Assembly: GCA_965116195.1 (NCBI GenBank)
Contig: OZ220491.1
Location: 2,976,001-3,040,000, forward strand
Direction: 5' to 3'
Source of the DNA: Aldehydirespirator sp965116195
GTDB lineage: Bacteria; Actinomycetota; Acidimicrobiia; Acidimicrobiales; Aldehydirespiratoraceae
Length of the DNA stretch: 64,000 bases
The first letter of the stretch is position 1. Each line of letters starts with the position of its first letter. This document shows positions 1-9,149 of the stretch, piece after piece. The notes beneath the pieces are model-generated. The model made no database searches. It had not been told where the DNA came from and was given only the letters and a program-made list of their open reading frames with translations. Both the position numbers and the translations under genes were made by a program.

Positions 1-660
1 CTCGCCGGAGTGCAGTTCTTGTTGGGAGGCGGCCCCTGACCTCAAGTGGCACCGCAGCACTGTCAAGTGTTCGGTCGCCGCAAAAAAGGCCAGTTCAAGA
101 GCACCCAGGGTGCCCCAGGCCAGATCCTGTTCATGAAGTGTCCAAAGGCGCTGTTGGAGCTGGTGCGACATCATCGGCCAACCACCGAGCAACTGCGGAT
201 CCACAGTGAGTACATGCTCCAGGTACGGCTGGGCCCTCCCGTACACGCTGGAAGCGCCGGTTGCTGGAGTGGGGGCAAAGAACTCCAGCACTCGCACTGC
301 CTGATCGCCGGCAGGCCGACCGTGATGCCAGGTGTCGCGTCTGAAGAACACGGCTTCGCCAGCGCTGGCTCGTCGGGTCTCACCGGTGGAGGGATCGCTC
401 AGCAACAGCACGCCGTCAAGCACATACAGCAGCTCGTCAGCGGCAAAGATCGTCGGGTTCTGACGGGAGTGGCCGAACCCACCGCCGGGCGGTATCAAGA
501 ACTCCAGCACATGAAGCAGTTGCGAGGACAAGTAAACGCGATCAAGCACAAAGCCCGAAGCTGAGTCTCCCCAGATGTGTCGGGTTGGGTCAGATGCCGG
601 TATCGCCACGGGCCGGTCAAACACCGGTCGTGGGGTGGGCCGCCGAGACTCAGTACTCAC
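1..660 (-). CDS. cupin-domain protein (3' end off window)
   Basis: Minus-strand frame open from a GTG at 660 to the window edge (220 codons visible). It encodes a cupin core: a histidine-bearing strand with the sequence GGGFGHSRQNP, then ELLYVLDGVLLLSD, then a second conserved stretch VFFRRDTWHHGRPAG. These are the two cupin motifs that normally bind a metal. The GTG overlaps the TGA of the upstream LLM gene (GTGA, 4 bp), indicating translational coupling and placing this as the last visible gene of the E1/lipoyl/Mch operon. Substrate unknown; it may be a dioxygenase, an isomerase or a binding protein. The plus-strand frame over the same DNA looks like a shadow. Confidence 0.75.
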   Translation of the reverse strand, partial: MSTESRRPTPRPVFDRPVAIPASDPTRHIWGDSASGFVLDRVYLSSQLLHVLEFLIPPGGGFGHSRQNPTIFAADELLYVLDGVLLLSDPSTGETRRASAGEAVFFRRDTWHHGRPAGDQAVRVLEFFAPTPATGASSVYGRAQPYLEHVLTVDPQLLGGWPMMSHQLQQRLWTLHEQDLAWGTLGALELAFFAATEHLTVLRCHLRSGAASQQELHSGE

Positions 661-1730
661 GTGGCGGCTATGTCGGCTACTTCGGCCAGGAGTTCGCGGT
701 TGGCCGTCAAGCCTGGTGAGATGATATTCACAAAGAACGCATCAAGGTCGTGCTCACCTATCAGATGCTGGAGCTGGCTGCGACATTGCGCGGGAGTGCC
801 AGCGATCTGATATCGGGTTATGAGTTCGTCAGTCACGAGCCGACCGACCGCCTCGGGGCCCCCCTGTTTGAAGGCATCTTTCAGGCCGGCGATCTCAGCC
901 GCGCTGAGGCCGAGGTTCTTTAGCAGACGTTGTGGGCTGTCCATGATGGCGTACCCATAAAGGTGCTTGGCCTCTTCGATCATCTCGGGCTTGTACGCCA
1001 ACCGATCAAGATAAACACGGGTAAGGGATGGGTGGAGGTCGGCATCGGGTGATTGGGTGAATGAGGAACGGCATTCGGCGACAGGCGGTTGGGTGACGGA
1101 TGGGTGAGAGGCGGCGACAGGCGGTTGGGTGACGTTGGTGGATTGAGCCTGCTCGGTGACGGTCAAGGCATCGGCAAGATCAGCTTTGACCATCAACACC
1201 ACACCGTCGGCGTGCCTGCCGGCTGCTGCCAGCATTTTCTCGCCACGAGCCGCCACCCAGATCGGGATGGAGTGCTTGCCTGTGGCGAGTTGGGCTGCTT
1301 CCAGCGAGAGCCGCTTGCCTTGCCAGGTAACCGGTTGTCCGCTCCACAGCAGCCGCAGTGCCGTGATCATCTCGATCATCAGCGTCAGTGGGGCTGATCG
1401 TTCAATCCCCATCGGGTGCAGAACCATGGTGCCGCCCGCCACCAGTGTCACGAACGCCCGACCGCCGCTCATCTCGTCAATGGTCGCAATGGCGGCAGCA
1501 GTGGCGACTGGATGGCGGGTGTAGGGGTTGGTAACGGGGCCCAGTCGGATGTTGCTGGTGACCTGTGCGGCTGCACCCAGTACCGCATAGACATCAAGCA
1601 TCAAACCCTCGTCGGCCACCATGCAGTAGGAGTAGCCGAGTTCTTCGGCGATCTTGACCGTGTCAATCAACTCGGCCGAACCCATGGTCGGAACAATCTG
1701 CAAACCCAACTCGATGCGGCGTGTGTTCAT
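657..1730 (-). CDS. LLM-class flavin/F420 oxidoreductase, Mer-like
   Basis: TIM-barrel luciferase-like monooxygenase family protein resembling methylene-tetrahydromethanopterin reductase (Mer). The N-terminus IELGLQIVPTMG, the stretch TNPYTRHPVATAAAIATID, and IPIWVAARGEKMLAAAGRHADG are family hallmarks. I start at MNTRRIELG (1730); an in-frame ATG six codons upstream exists. The body carries a foreign-looking segment of about 35 residues (bases 1024-1150) in which a 22-bp unit is repeated in frame at 1077-1098 and 1113-1134, giving VTQPPVA twice. It lies directly downstream of mch, so a C1 role with F420 or flavin is plausible, but LLM substrates cannot be assigned from sequence alone. Confidence 0.8.
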   Translation of the reverse strand: MNTRRIELGLQIVPTMGSAELIDTVKIAEELGYSYCMVADEGLMLDVYAVLGAAAQVTSNIRLGPVTNPYTRHPVATAAAIATIDEMSGGRAFVTLVAGGTMVLHPMGIERSAPLTLMIEMITALRLLWSGQPVTWQGKRLSLEAAQLATGKHSIPIWVAARGEKMLAAAGRHADGVVLMVKADLADALTVTEQAQSTNVTQPPVAASHPSVTQPPVAECRSSFTQSPDADLHPSLTRVYLDRLAYKPEMIEEAKHLYGYAIMDSPQRLLKNLGLSAAEIAGLKDAFKQGGPEAVGRLVTDELITRYQIAGTPAQCRSQLQHLIGEHDLDAFFVNIISPGLTANRELLAEVADIAAT

Positions 1731-1759
1731 GGTGTGTTCACAAGGCAACGGCTTGGGTT

Positions 1760-1870
1760 GGGTGGCGTGTGCGCATGGAGATAACGATGTTGATCATGCG
1801 AAGGAAAATGGCGTGTGTTCATGCGATGGAAAAATGGCGTGTGTTCATGCGATGGCGTGTGTTCATGCGA
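1760..1870. repeat. short direct repeats before LLM gene
   Basis: The 17-20 bp unit GGCGTGTGTTCATGCGATGG occurs at 1810-1829, 1836-1855 and (truncated) 1854-1870, with a diverged version GGCGTGTGCGCATGGAG near 1764. A related string also covers the LLM start codon (GCGTGTGTTCATGG). The array fills the gap between mch and the LLM gene and runs into the mch 3' end. Confidence 0.8.
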
Positions 1871-2822
1871 AGAATGATGCGGTGAGCACCTCGGTGTTGA
1901 TGCGGCCGGCACTGAAGGTGCGGCCGCTGTTCAGGTTGGTGAGATGAATCTCGGCTGGTGAATGCAGTTCAATGGGGATCTCATAGAAATCGCGCCCGGC
2001 CGCCTCGTAGATCTCGACGAAAGGTCGTCCATAGGCATCGCTGGCAGATGACACCACCCGTTCCACAATCTGCGCACATTGAGCGTCGTCGGCCTCAACA
2101 CTTATGTTGGCAACCCCTCCATACAGCAGGCTGTCGTTTATGCGACCCATTGACTCCAGGTCGTCGTTCACCAATGGAGGGATCACGCCCAGCCCGTAGG
2201 CGTAGCGCAGGCTGCGCAGATCCATGCCTTCTTCGGCCAGTCGATGGATCGACTGTTCCACGATGCGTGCTGCCACCTGCACCGCAGTGACCAGGCTGCG
2301 GTTGGGGGCGAACAAGATGTACAGGTCGCTGGGTTCAACCCGGCACGCCGAGGCGATCATGTCCGCCATCTCCACCGGGATCGGCTCTGATGTCTGGATG
2401 GCGACCACCGCTTCGTGATGATCGTCGCGGTAGTCGATCCACTCGAAGTAATGGTCAAGGCTCCGGCGGTTCAGTGCTCGGCCCGGCCCGGCCAGGATGG
2501 CAGCATGCTCGGTGCCGGGTGTTTGGAGTCGCCAGCCAGCGATCTGCGATGCCACGCACGCCTCAATGGGATGATCAATCATGACCCGCACAGCGCTGAG
2601 CATGCGCCCGGCAAGATCAAAGGGTTCGTAGCTGACCATGCCGAGTCCGCCCAAAGATGCCAAGGTGTAAAGCCGGGCAGCGCGCCAGCCTCCCTTGGCA
2701 TCAAGTCCCATGTCGATGACGGTGGCACCACTTTTGAACCTGTCCACTGTCACGCCCAGCGAATCAGCCTCATCCAAAATGACTTGCACTGTCTTCATGG
2801 CTTCACGGTTGACGCTGATCAT
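1863..2822 (-). CDS. mch: methenyltetrahydromethanopterin cyclohydrolase
   Basis: 319-aa protein that matches the archaeal/methylotroph Mch family over its whole length: SVNREA at the N-terminus, SGATVIDMGLDAKGG, AILAGPGRALN, SLVTAVQVAARIVE, MGRINDSLLYGG, and the C-terminal AGRINTEVLTASF. Mch interconverts N5,N10-methenyl- and N5-formyl-tetrahydromethanopterin in the cytosol. The length equals the family norm (about 315-320 aa), so the gene looks intact. It sits between an SDR and a Mer-like LLM gene, in an operon starting with 2-oxoacid dehydrogenase E1 genes. An H4MPT-type cofactor is unusual for an actinobacterium; the actual pterin used is unknown. Confidence 0.9.
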   Translation of the reverse strand: MISVNREAMKTVQVILDEADSLGVTVDRFKSGATVIDMGLDAKGGWRAARLYTLASLGGLGMVSYEPFDLAGRMLSAVRVMIDHPIEACVASQIAGWRLQTPGTEHAAILAGPGRALNRRSLDHYFEWIDYRDDHHEAVVAIQTSEPIPVEMADMIASACRVEPSDLYILFAPNRSLVTAVQVAARIVEQSIHRLAEEGMDLRSLRYAYGLGVIPPLVNDDLESMGRINDSLLYGGVANISVEADDAQCAQIVERVVSSASDAYGRPFVEIYEAAGRDFYEIPIELHSPAEIHLTNLNSGRTFSAGRINTEVLTASFFA

Positions 2823-2894
2823 GACTGTCCTTGCTGAAAGTTGTCTGCCTGATGGCCCGACACCGCAGCCCGCGAGGGTGGGGGCATCGTTACC

Positions 2895-2988
2895 GGTTCA
2901 CCTACCGTAACCCCGACCGCTCAACCTTATGTGATCGACAGCGGCAGAGGCTTCTGGGTTCACCTACCGTAACCCCGACCGCTCAACC
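2895..2988. repeat. 32-bp direct repeat pair
   Basis: A 32-bp sequence beginning GGTTCACCTACCGTAACCCC is present identically at 2895-2926 and 2957-2988 (62-bp period), between the SDR stop and the mch start. Confidence 0.9.
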
Positions 2989-3019
2989 CGCAGTGGCGAA
3001 AGTTGCAGGCCATCATCCA

Positions 3020-3796
3020 TCATGCCGGGGTGGATTCACGGGCACCAAGAGCCGCGTCCACAGGGATGATCGCACCGTTGAGGTAGCTGGCTTCGTTTGA
3101 GGCCGCAAACAAGATGGCCGCGGTGATCTCCTCGGGATGACCGAAACGGCCTGCGGGAATATGACGCTGTATGGCGGTCTGCACGGCTTCATCACGCATC
3201 CCTGCCAGCAGGGCCTCGGTGGCTATCAGACCGGGTGCCACCGCATTGACCCGCACACCTCGGGGCCCCAACTCCAGGGCCATGGCGCGTGTCAGTCCCT
3301 CAACCGCTCCTTTGGAAGCGATATAGGCACAGCGGTTGACAACCCCGAGCCGGGCCAGAATGGAACTGACATGAACGATGGCACCACTGCCGCGCTCCAC
3401 CATTCCGACTGCCAGCAGTTGGCTCAACTGGAACAGCCCTCTCACATTGGCCTGCCACACAGTGTCAAACGCTTCCAATGACAGATCAAACATCGACGAG
3501 CGATCAATCAGCGCTGCGTTGTTGACCAGGATTGAGACCGGCCCGAGGGAGGCTTCCACCTCGGACACCAGTCGAGTCACGGCTGCTTCGTTGCCGATGT
3601 CAGCCTGGAAGATCTGGGCCTTGCCTCCCGCCTTGATGATGGCCTGCTGGGTGGCGAGTGCGCCTTCGGTGTCACTGCGATAGTTCAGCGCCACTTTTGC
3701 TCCTTCAGCGGCAAAGGCCTTGGCGGTGGAAGCGCCGATACCTCGGGAAGAACCCGTGACCAGTGCGGTCTGGCCGTCAAACCGGTCGGGCCTCAT
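3020..3796 (-). CDS. short-chain dehydrogenase/reductase
   Basis: Classical SDR of 258 aa: cofactor motif TGSSRGIG (residues 14-21), NNA at 92-94, catalytic Ser145, Tyr158 and Lys162 (YIASK), and the C-terminal SYLNGAIIPVDAA typical of FabG-like enzymes. The start at 3796 is preferred because AGGA lies about 8 nt upstream; the frame remains open to 3835 without a better start. It would carry out NAD(P)-dependent oxidation of an alcohol or reduction of a ketone, substrate unknown. It is the fourth gene of the operon, between the lipoyl protein and mch. Confidence 0.88.
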   Translation of the reverse strand: MRPDRFDGQTALVTGSSRGIGASTAKAFAAEGAKVALNYRSDTEGALATQQAIIKAGGKAQIFQADIGNEAAVTRLVSEVEASLGPVSILVNNAALIDRSSMFDLSLEAFDTVWQANVRGLFQLSQLLAVGMVERGSGAIVHVSSILARLGVVNRCAYIASKGAVEGLTRAMALELGPRGVRVNAVAPGLIATEALLAGMRDEAVQTAIQRHIPAGRFGHPEEITAAILFAASNEASYLNGAIIPVDAALGARESTPA

Positions 3797-3866
3797 TGGG
3801 AGTTCCTGTTGTGGGCGCATTCGATGATGCCACAAGCGTTGTGGCCGTCAAACCGGTCGGGCCTCA
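3771..3866. repeat. 25-bp direct repeat at SDR start
   Basis: TGGCCGTCAAACCGGTCGGG plus CCTCA occurs at 3771-3795 (first codons of the SDR gene) and again at 3842-3866, ending at the stop codon of the lipoyl gene. A stray copy of the SDR 5' end therefore sits in the intergenic gap. Confidence 0.85.
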
Positions 3867-4139
3867 CTGTGAGCCTTCCCTTAAGGTTGCGGCTTCGGTC
3901 TCGTCGTCGGCGATGACGGCCAAGACCGTGCCGACATCAACAGTCTCGTCCTCCTCAACCAAGATCCGCGCCACAACACCGCCGCAGGGTGCCTCCAGTT
4001 CGTTCTCCACCTTCTCGGTCTCGACCTCGGCCATCAGGTCACCTTCAACAACATGGTCACCCTCGTCCACGTACCATGCCACGACGGTGCCGTCCTCCAT
4101 GGTCAGGCCCCACTTGGGCAGGATCACATTCGTGGTCAC
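3864..4139 (-). CDS. stand-alone lipoyl-domain protein
   Basis: 91-aa single biotinyl/lipoyl domain: VILPKWGLTMEDGTVVAWYV, then the lipoylation hairpin EVETEKVENE with the acceptor Lys43, then VGTVLAVIADDE. The start is GTG at 4139 with AGGAGA about 8 nt upstream. Normal E2 subunits continue with a peripheral-subunit-binding and a 230-aa acyltransferase domain. None follows here, so the protein is a free swinging-arm carrier resembling glycine-cleavage H protein in role. It lies directly after E1 alpha and beta and is presumably acylated by them. No E3 or E2 catalytic gene is in view. Confidence 0.88.
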   Translation of the reverse strand: MTTNVILPKWGLTMEDGTVVAWYVDEGDHVVEGDLMAEVETEKVENELEAPCGGVVARILVEEDETVDVGTVLAVIADDETEAATLREGSQ

Positions 4140-4236
4140 GTCATTTTCTCCTTGTCTCCTTCTGCCCTACTTCTGCTTGGGCCGGTCATGAGTACTGAAG
4201 GCCGCCGAGGTTGCGACTTTTTGGTGGATCATCAGA

Positions 4237-5396
<1,160 letters not shown>

Positions 5397-5400
<4 letters not shown>

Positions 5401-6398
5401 CTTGTGGCTACCTCCCAGCCGGCATAGACGTTTGCGGTGGCCTTGGCCGGGTCAGGTTCCGGACTGTTCTTGGCAAAGTCAATCCACTGTTCAATCAGGT
5501 CGCGTGTTGATTGCTCAATGGTATCCAGCTCAGCTTGGCTGATACCGCGCTCTGTCAGGGTCTCGGCGGCCAACATGATCGGCTCGTGTTCCTGACACCA
5601 GTACTTCACCTCGGCCTCGGGCCGGAACTCACCGGCAAAGATGCCTTGCCATCGCCAGGTTTTGAACTCCAAAAAGAAGGGCCCCCCACCCGAGCGGATG
5701 TGCTCCACGGCCTCACCGACACCGGTCCAGGCCTCGATGATGTCGTTGCCGTCAAGTTGGCGGTTGGCAATCCCGTACCCTTGCACCATCTTCACGATGT
5801 CAGCCGACGCATGACCTTCACCGACGGGCATTGAGATGGCATAGCCGTTGTTGACGCAGGCGTACAGCACCGGAAGATCCCAGATGGCAGCCATGTTGAG
5901 GCTCTCGTGGAACTCGCCGCGGCCCACCGTGCCGTCGCCGATGATGGCGCAGGCCACATTGGGCTGGCCCCGCATCTTGGCAGCCAGCGCCACGCCCAAC
6001 ACCGTGGCCATGTAGGAGCCTTCGACTGCGTTGTCCCCGAAGTTGCCGACACGCGGATCGGCCGAGTGCAGACTGCCTCCCTTGCCGCCGCACACGCCGG
6101 TCGCCTTGCCGAAGAGTTCGGCCATGATCCGCTCGCCGTTGTTGGCGTGGCGCTGCTGGGCCAAGGCGTTGATGCCGTGACAGCGATGGTCGGGAAAGAA
6201 GACATCGCTGGACCGTAGATGCCAGGCCAGCGCGGCCTGGGTGGCTTCCTGCCCCAGTCCGGTGTGCAGCATTCCTGGCACATTGCCCTGCTCGAACTCC
6301 CGCTCAAGCCCCTGTTCAAACGCACGTATCAACCACATGTCGTGATACAGACTCAGCAGTGTGGATGTTTCCATCTTCTGTGCTTGGTTCCTTTCCAT
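5397..6398 (-). CDS. 2-oxoacid dehydrogenase E1 alpha subunit
   Basis: 333-aa thiamine-diphosphate-binding E1 alpha. The ThDP motif begins at GDG (154-156) and ends at the NN pair (183-184), and the family segment GKGGSLHSADP is present. It is closest in type to AcoA/PdhA-like proteins, which act on pyruvate, acetoin or branched-chain 2-oxoacids. It is the first gene of a seven-gene minus-strand operon. An internal ATG at 6374 is an alternative start. Specificity cannot be read from the sequence, and acetoin-type and pyruvate-type enzymes are hard to separate. Confidence 0.92.
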
Positions 6399-6795
6399 GT
6401 CGAGATCATTGTTGATGTTCAGTAACTTTCACCACTCTTCACTCGTTGGCAGTTCAGCAGTGTAACTGTGCCCGTTCGATTTGACACGGCTCGCCAACGA
6501 GTTGTGTTGGACCGCCCGCCTACCGGGCGTCAGGCCCCAGCAGTGTCGCCGAGGCATTGATCGGGTACTGCGGCGCATCCAGCAAACGGCTCAACGCGAC
6601 AACGATCCACAGGAATGTGTCGCCGGGGCACTTGTCGGGTACTTCGGAGCATCGTGGGTTGTGACATTCGACGCGGATGTTCTCACCCACACCGCCCAGA
6701 CCACTTGTCGGGTCCTTCGGAACGTCGTGGGTTGTGACTGTCGGGCCGCTGCCGGTGTTTGGTCTTCCCCTCTGCCTATGGGTTAGTCTGCGTCG
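6399..6795. other. divergent intergenic region with imperfect repeat
   Basis: 397 bp between the divergent E1 alpha operon and the flavodoxin-fold gene; it should hold both promoters. A 38-bp imperfect repeat (core CTTGTCGGGT, then GTCGTGGGTTGTGAC or CATCGTGGGTTGTGAC) lies at 6630-6667 and 6703-6741. No convincing gene was seen. Confidence 0.6.
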
Positions 6796-7308
6796 GTGCG
6801 TTTCGTTGTTCTGCAAGCTCATCCTCTTCAGGATTCTCTTAATGCCGTGTTGGGCGAGCGTGTCACCGCGGCCATCAAAACCCGTGGCCACGAGACCCAA
6901 CTCGTGCGACTAACTCAGGGCGAGTGGATCAACAGCGCAAGCCTGGTCGGTGCCGAGGCACTCGTGTTTGTGTATCCGACGTGGTGGGGCGGGTTGCCGG
7001 CACCAATGCTGCGCTGGGTTCAACAAGAACTGGCTGCCTGGATTGACGGACCGTCCGGTCTGGACAGTTCGCCATTGCGCACGGTGCGGCACCTGTTGGC
7101 GGTCACCACCCACGGTTCCAGTGGCTGGGTCAACCGACTCCAGGGTGAGCCGGGACGGCACCTGCTCAAACGGTCAGTCGCCCGTTTGTGCGCTTCCGGC
7201 ACCCGGTTACGTTGGATCGCGTTGTATGGCATTGATCGAAGAGAACAGTCCGAGATTTCCGCCTTCGTGGACCGGGCTACCACTGAGATAGTTCGCATCA
7301 CCGGTTGA
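6796..7308 (+). CDS. NAD(P)H oxidoreductase, flavodoxin-like fold
   Basis: 170-aa member of the Flavodoxin_2 family (KefF/MdaB/NQO-like). Visible markers are the N-terminal strand FVVLQAHPLQDSLNAVL, the stretch ALVFVYPTWWGGLPAPMLRWV (FMN/FAD and quinone site), and VTTHGSS. Such enzymes reduce quinones or xenobiotics with two electrons in the cytosol. The start is GTG at 6796. Neighbours are divergent to and unrelated to the E1 operon. No special features. Confidence 0.85.
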   Translation: MRFVVLQAHPLQDSLNAVLGERVTAAIKTRGHETQLVRLTQGEWINSASLVGAEALVFVYPTWWGGLPAPMLRWVQQELAAWIDGPSGLDSSPLRTVRHLLAVTTHGSSGWVNRLQGEPGRHLLKRSVARLCASGTRLRWIALYGIDRREQSEISAFVDRATTEIVRITG

Positions 7309-7621
7309 TTCAGCGATCACTGCTGCCCCTCACGAACGGTCCGCAGTCAACTTGAACCGGCGAAGCATGGTTGAGTCAGTGATCATGCGCCACACTCAAG
7401 AACACGGAACGCTCAAATCGTCGCTGCTCTGGTTGGGTGAGTCAGCGACCACTGCCGCCCTCACAAACGCAGGTCGCTCCGAGGACCGCAGTCATTGTGG
7501 GTTGCGCCAGCGATCAACTGGCCCACTGCCCAACGTACCAGGCCGACCAGCGCCACCCGAGCACTTTGGCTGAGCCCAGCGATCAACTGGCTCACCAACG
7601 AGCGATCACGCCTCACCATCG
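7309..7621. repeat. intergenic region with degenerate dispersed repeats
   Basis: 313 bp without a supported gene. Two related blocks, GATTCAGCGATCACTGCTGC (about 7304) and GAGTCAGCGACCACTGCCGC (about 7439), each run on into a CCTCAC-AACG stretch. AGCGATCAACTGGCCCAC and AGCGATCAACTGGCTCAC also lie near 7511 and 7577. It separates the convergent flavodoxin-like and RidA genes. Confidence 0.6.
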
Positions 7622-8008
7622 TCAGGCGGCGGCGATGACAGCGATCTCCACCTTCCACGACGGCTGGGCCAGTTCCGGCACGATCACCAGGGTTGACGCG
7701 GCCAGATGGCCGGTCAGAAATCGGTCGCGCTCGGCCATAACCGCCGCCAGATCCTGGCCGGGCACCACGTAGGTCGTGACTGAGACGATGTTGTGTGGCG
7801 TCATGTCAGCCTCGGCGAGGACGGCCCCGATGTTGTGCCAAACGGTTTCTGCCTGTTCACCGATGTCGTCGGCGACAGTCCCATCGGGTCGTGTCGGCAC
7901 AACTCCAGCAGTGTGCAGCCACCGTGTCGCGCCGGATGTTTCAACGGCGTGGGCGTAGCGAGCCGCCGGCGGCGCAATCTGGGTGGGCTGAACAGTTCGT
8001 GAAGACAC
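7622..8008 (-). CDS. RidA/YjgF/YER057c family protein
   Basis: Protein of 128 aa when started at GTG 8008, which is the normal RidA length. The reading frame stays open much further upstream, but that part is antisense to the LLM gene and not credible. Family features: HTAGVVPTRPDGTVADDIGEQ, then ENIGAVL-type helix (HNIGAVLAEADM), then VSVTTYVV and the C-terminal KVEIAVIAA. The canonical RidA Arg-containing substrate motif is not obvious, so it may belong to a non-deaminase subfamily. It is transcribed divergently from the LLM gene at 8066. Confidence 0.82.
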   Translation of the reverse strand: MSSRTVQPTQIAPPAARYAHAVETSGATRWLHTAGVVPTRPDGTVADDIGEQAETVWHNIGAVLAEADMTPHNIVSVTTYVVPGQDLAAVMAERDRFLTGHLAASTLVIVPELAQPSWKVEIAVIAAA

Positions 8009-8017
8009 CTTGGCGAT

Positions 8018-8061
8018 GATAAGGCGTGGCACAATGAACGATAAGGCGTGGCACAATGAAC
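8018..8061. repeat. 22-bp perfect tandem duplication in divergent promoter
   Basis: GATAAGGCGTGGCACAATGA plus AC occurs twice in tandem (8018-8039, 8040-8061), filling almost the whole 57-bp gap between the RidA and LLM starts. It therefore probably duplicates promoter or operator elements for one or both genes. Confidence 0.9.
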
Positions 8062-8065
8062 GATC

Positions 8066-9091
8066 ATGGTTCAGCGCATGGCCCTCTATTTTCAGGACAA
8101 GCACGACATCGCCTATGAGATAGCGATGGCTCGGTACGCCGAGGAGCGGGGCTTCAGCGAGATCTGGCAGGCCGACACCCGCCTGGCACGTGACTGCGTG
8201 GTGATGATGAGCGCGTTGTTGGTGTCCACCAAGCGACTGCGGGTCGCCAGCGGGGTTCTGCCGATCTACACCCGCAACCCTGCGGTGATAGCTGCTACCT
8301 GGAGCACCATGCACGAGTTGGCAGGCCCGGCCCCCGACGGTGGCAGTCGGGTGATGCTGGGCCTCGGTGCCTGGTGGGAGCCCATAGCGGGTCGGGTCGG
8401 GGCGGATCGCCGCAAACCGTTGCGGGCCATGCGCGAATACCTCGAGTCGATCCGGGCACTGTTCACGATGGAGGAAGTGAGCTACGAAGGCGAGTTTGTT
8501 CACCTTGACCGGGTGAGACTGGATGTGGCCTATGGTGACACTTCGCCCCGTGAGATTCCCATCTACATAGGCGCGACAGGTCCCAAGATGTTGGAGTTGA
8601 CCGGTGAGATCGCCGATGGAGCGATGCTCAACTATGTGGTACCCACCGACTACATCCGCCAGGCAGTGGCTCGTGTCGAAGCCGGTGCGGTGCGTTCCGG
8701 GCGCAGCATCGATGACATAGACCGGCCGGAGTTGTTGATCTGTTCGCTGTCGGATGAGGATCCTGAGTTGGCATTGTTGACAGGCAAGTCGCTGGTTGCC
8801 TACTACCTGGGGACTGAGCCTCACATCATGGCTGCCTCGGGTGCTGATCCTGAACTCATCGCCCGTGTCAAAGAGGTTGTCGGCTGGCCCGCCAGCGAGT
8901 CTGACTACTACAAAGCCGCGCCACTCATAGGTGACGACCTGGTGCGCAGCATCATGGCGGTGGGAACCTCAGCGCAGTGCCGTGACAAGGTGGCCGAGTT
9001 TATTGACGCCGGTATCACCTGCCCCGTGCTGTATCCCCTGATGGATGACATGACGCCCGTGATTGACACCTTCGCCAACTGGTCACCTTGA
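8066..9091 (+). CDS. LLM-class F420/flavin oxidoreductase, Mer-like
   Basis: 341-aa luciferase-like TIM barrel related to methylene-H4MPT reductase. Family markers: YTRNPAVIAATWSTMHEL, REIPIYIGATGPKMLELTGEIADG, and GTSAQCRDKVAEFIDAGI. ATG at 8066 or 8078 could start it; neither has a clear Shine-Dalgarno, so a leaderless or near-leaderless mRNA is possible. It is a second LLM protein in the window, more canonical than the one at 657-1730. The reaction is unknown. Confidence 0.85.
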   Translation: MVQRMALYFQDKHDIAYEIAMARYAEERGFSEIWQADTRLARDCVVMMSALLVSTKRLRVASGVLPIYTRNPAVIAATWSTMHELAGPAPDGGSRVMLGLGAWWEPIAGRVGADRRKPLRAMREYLESIRALFTMEEVSYEGEFVHLDRVRLDVAYGDTSPREIPIYIGATGPKMLELTGEIADGAMLNYVVPTDYIRQAVARVEAGAVRSGRSIDDIDRPELLICSLSDEDPELALLTGKSLVAYYLGTEPHIMAASGADPELIARVKEVVGWPASESDYYKAAPLIGDDLVRSIMAVGTSAQCRDKVAEFIDAGITCPVLYPLMDDMTPVIDTFANWSP

Positions 9092-9149
9092 CATCACTGA
9101 TGTCATCAACACCACCGCTCGGCCAACGCCCTTATGTCGTGACTCGCGG

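Noticed and set aside
46..564. Plus-strand 172-codon frame at the left edge
   Set aside because: It is antisense to a cupin gene on the minus strand whose GTG overlaps the LLM stop codon.
7622..8824. 400-codon minus-strand frame as one long RidA protein
   Set aside because: Only the 3' third matches RidA. The rest is antisense to a well-supported LLM gene, and a GTG at 8008 gives the standard 128-aa RidA length.
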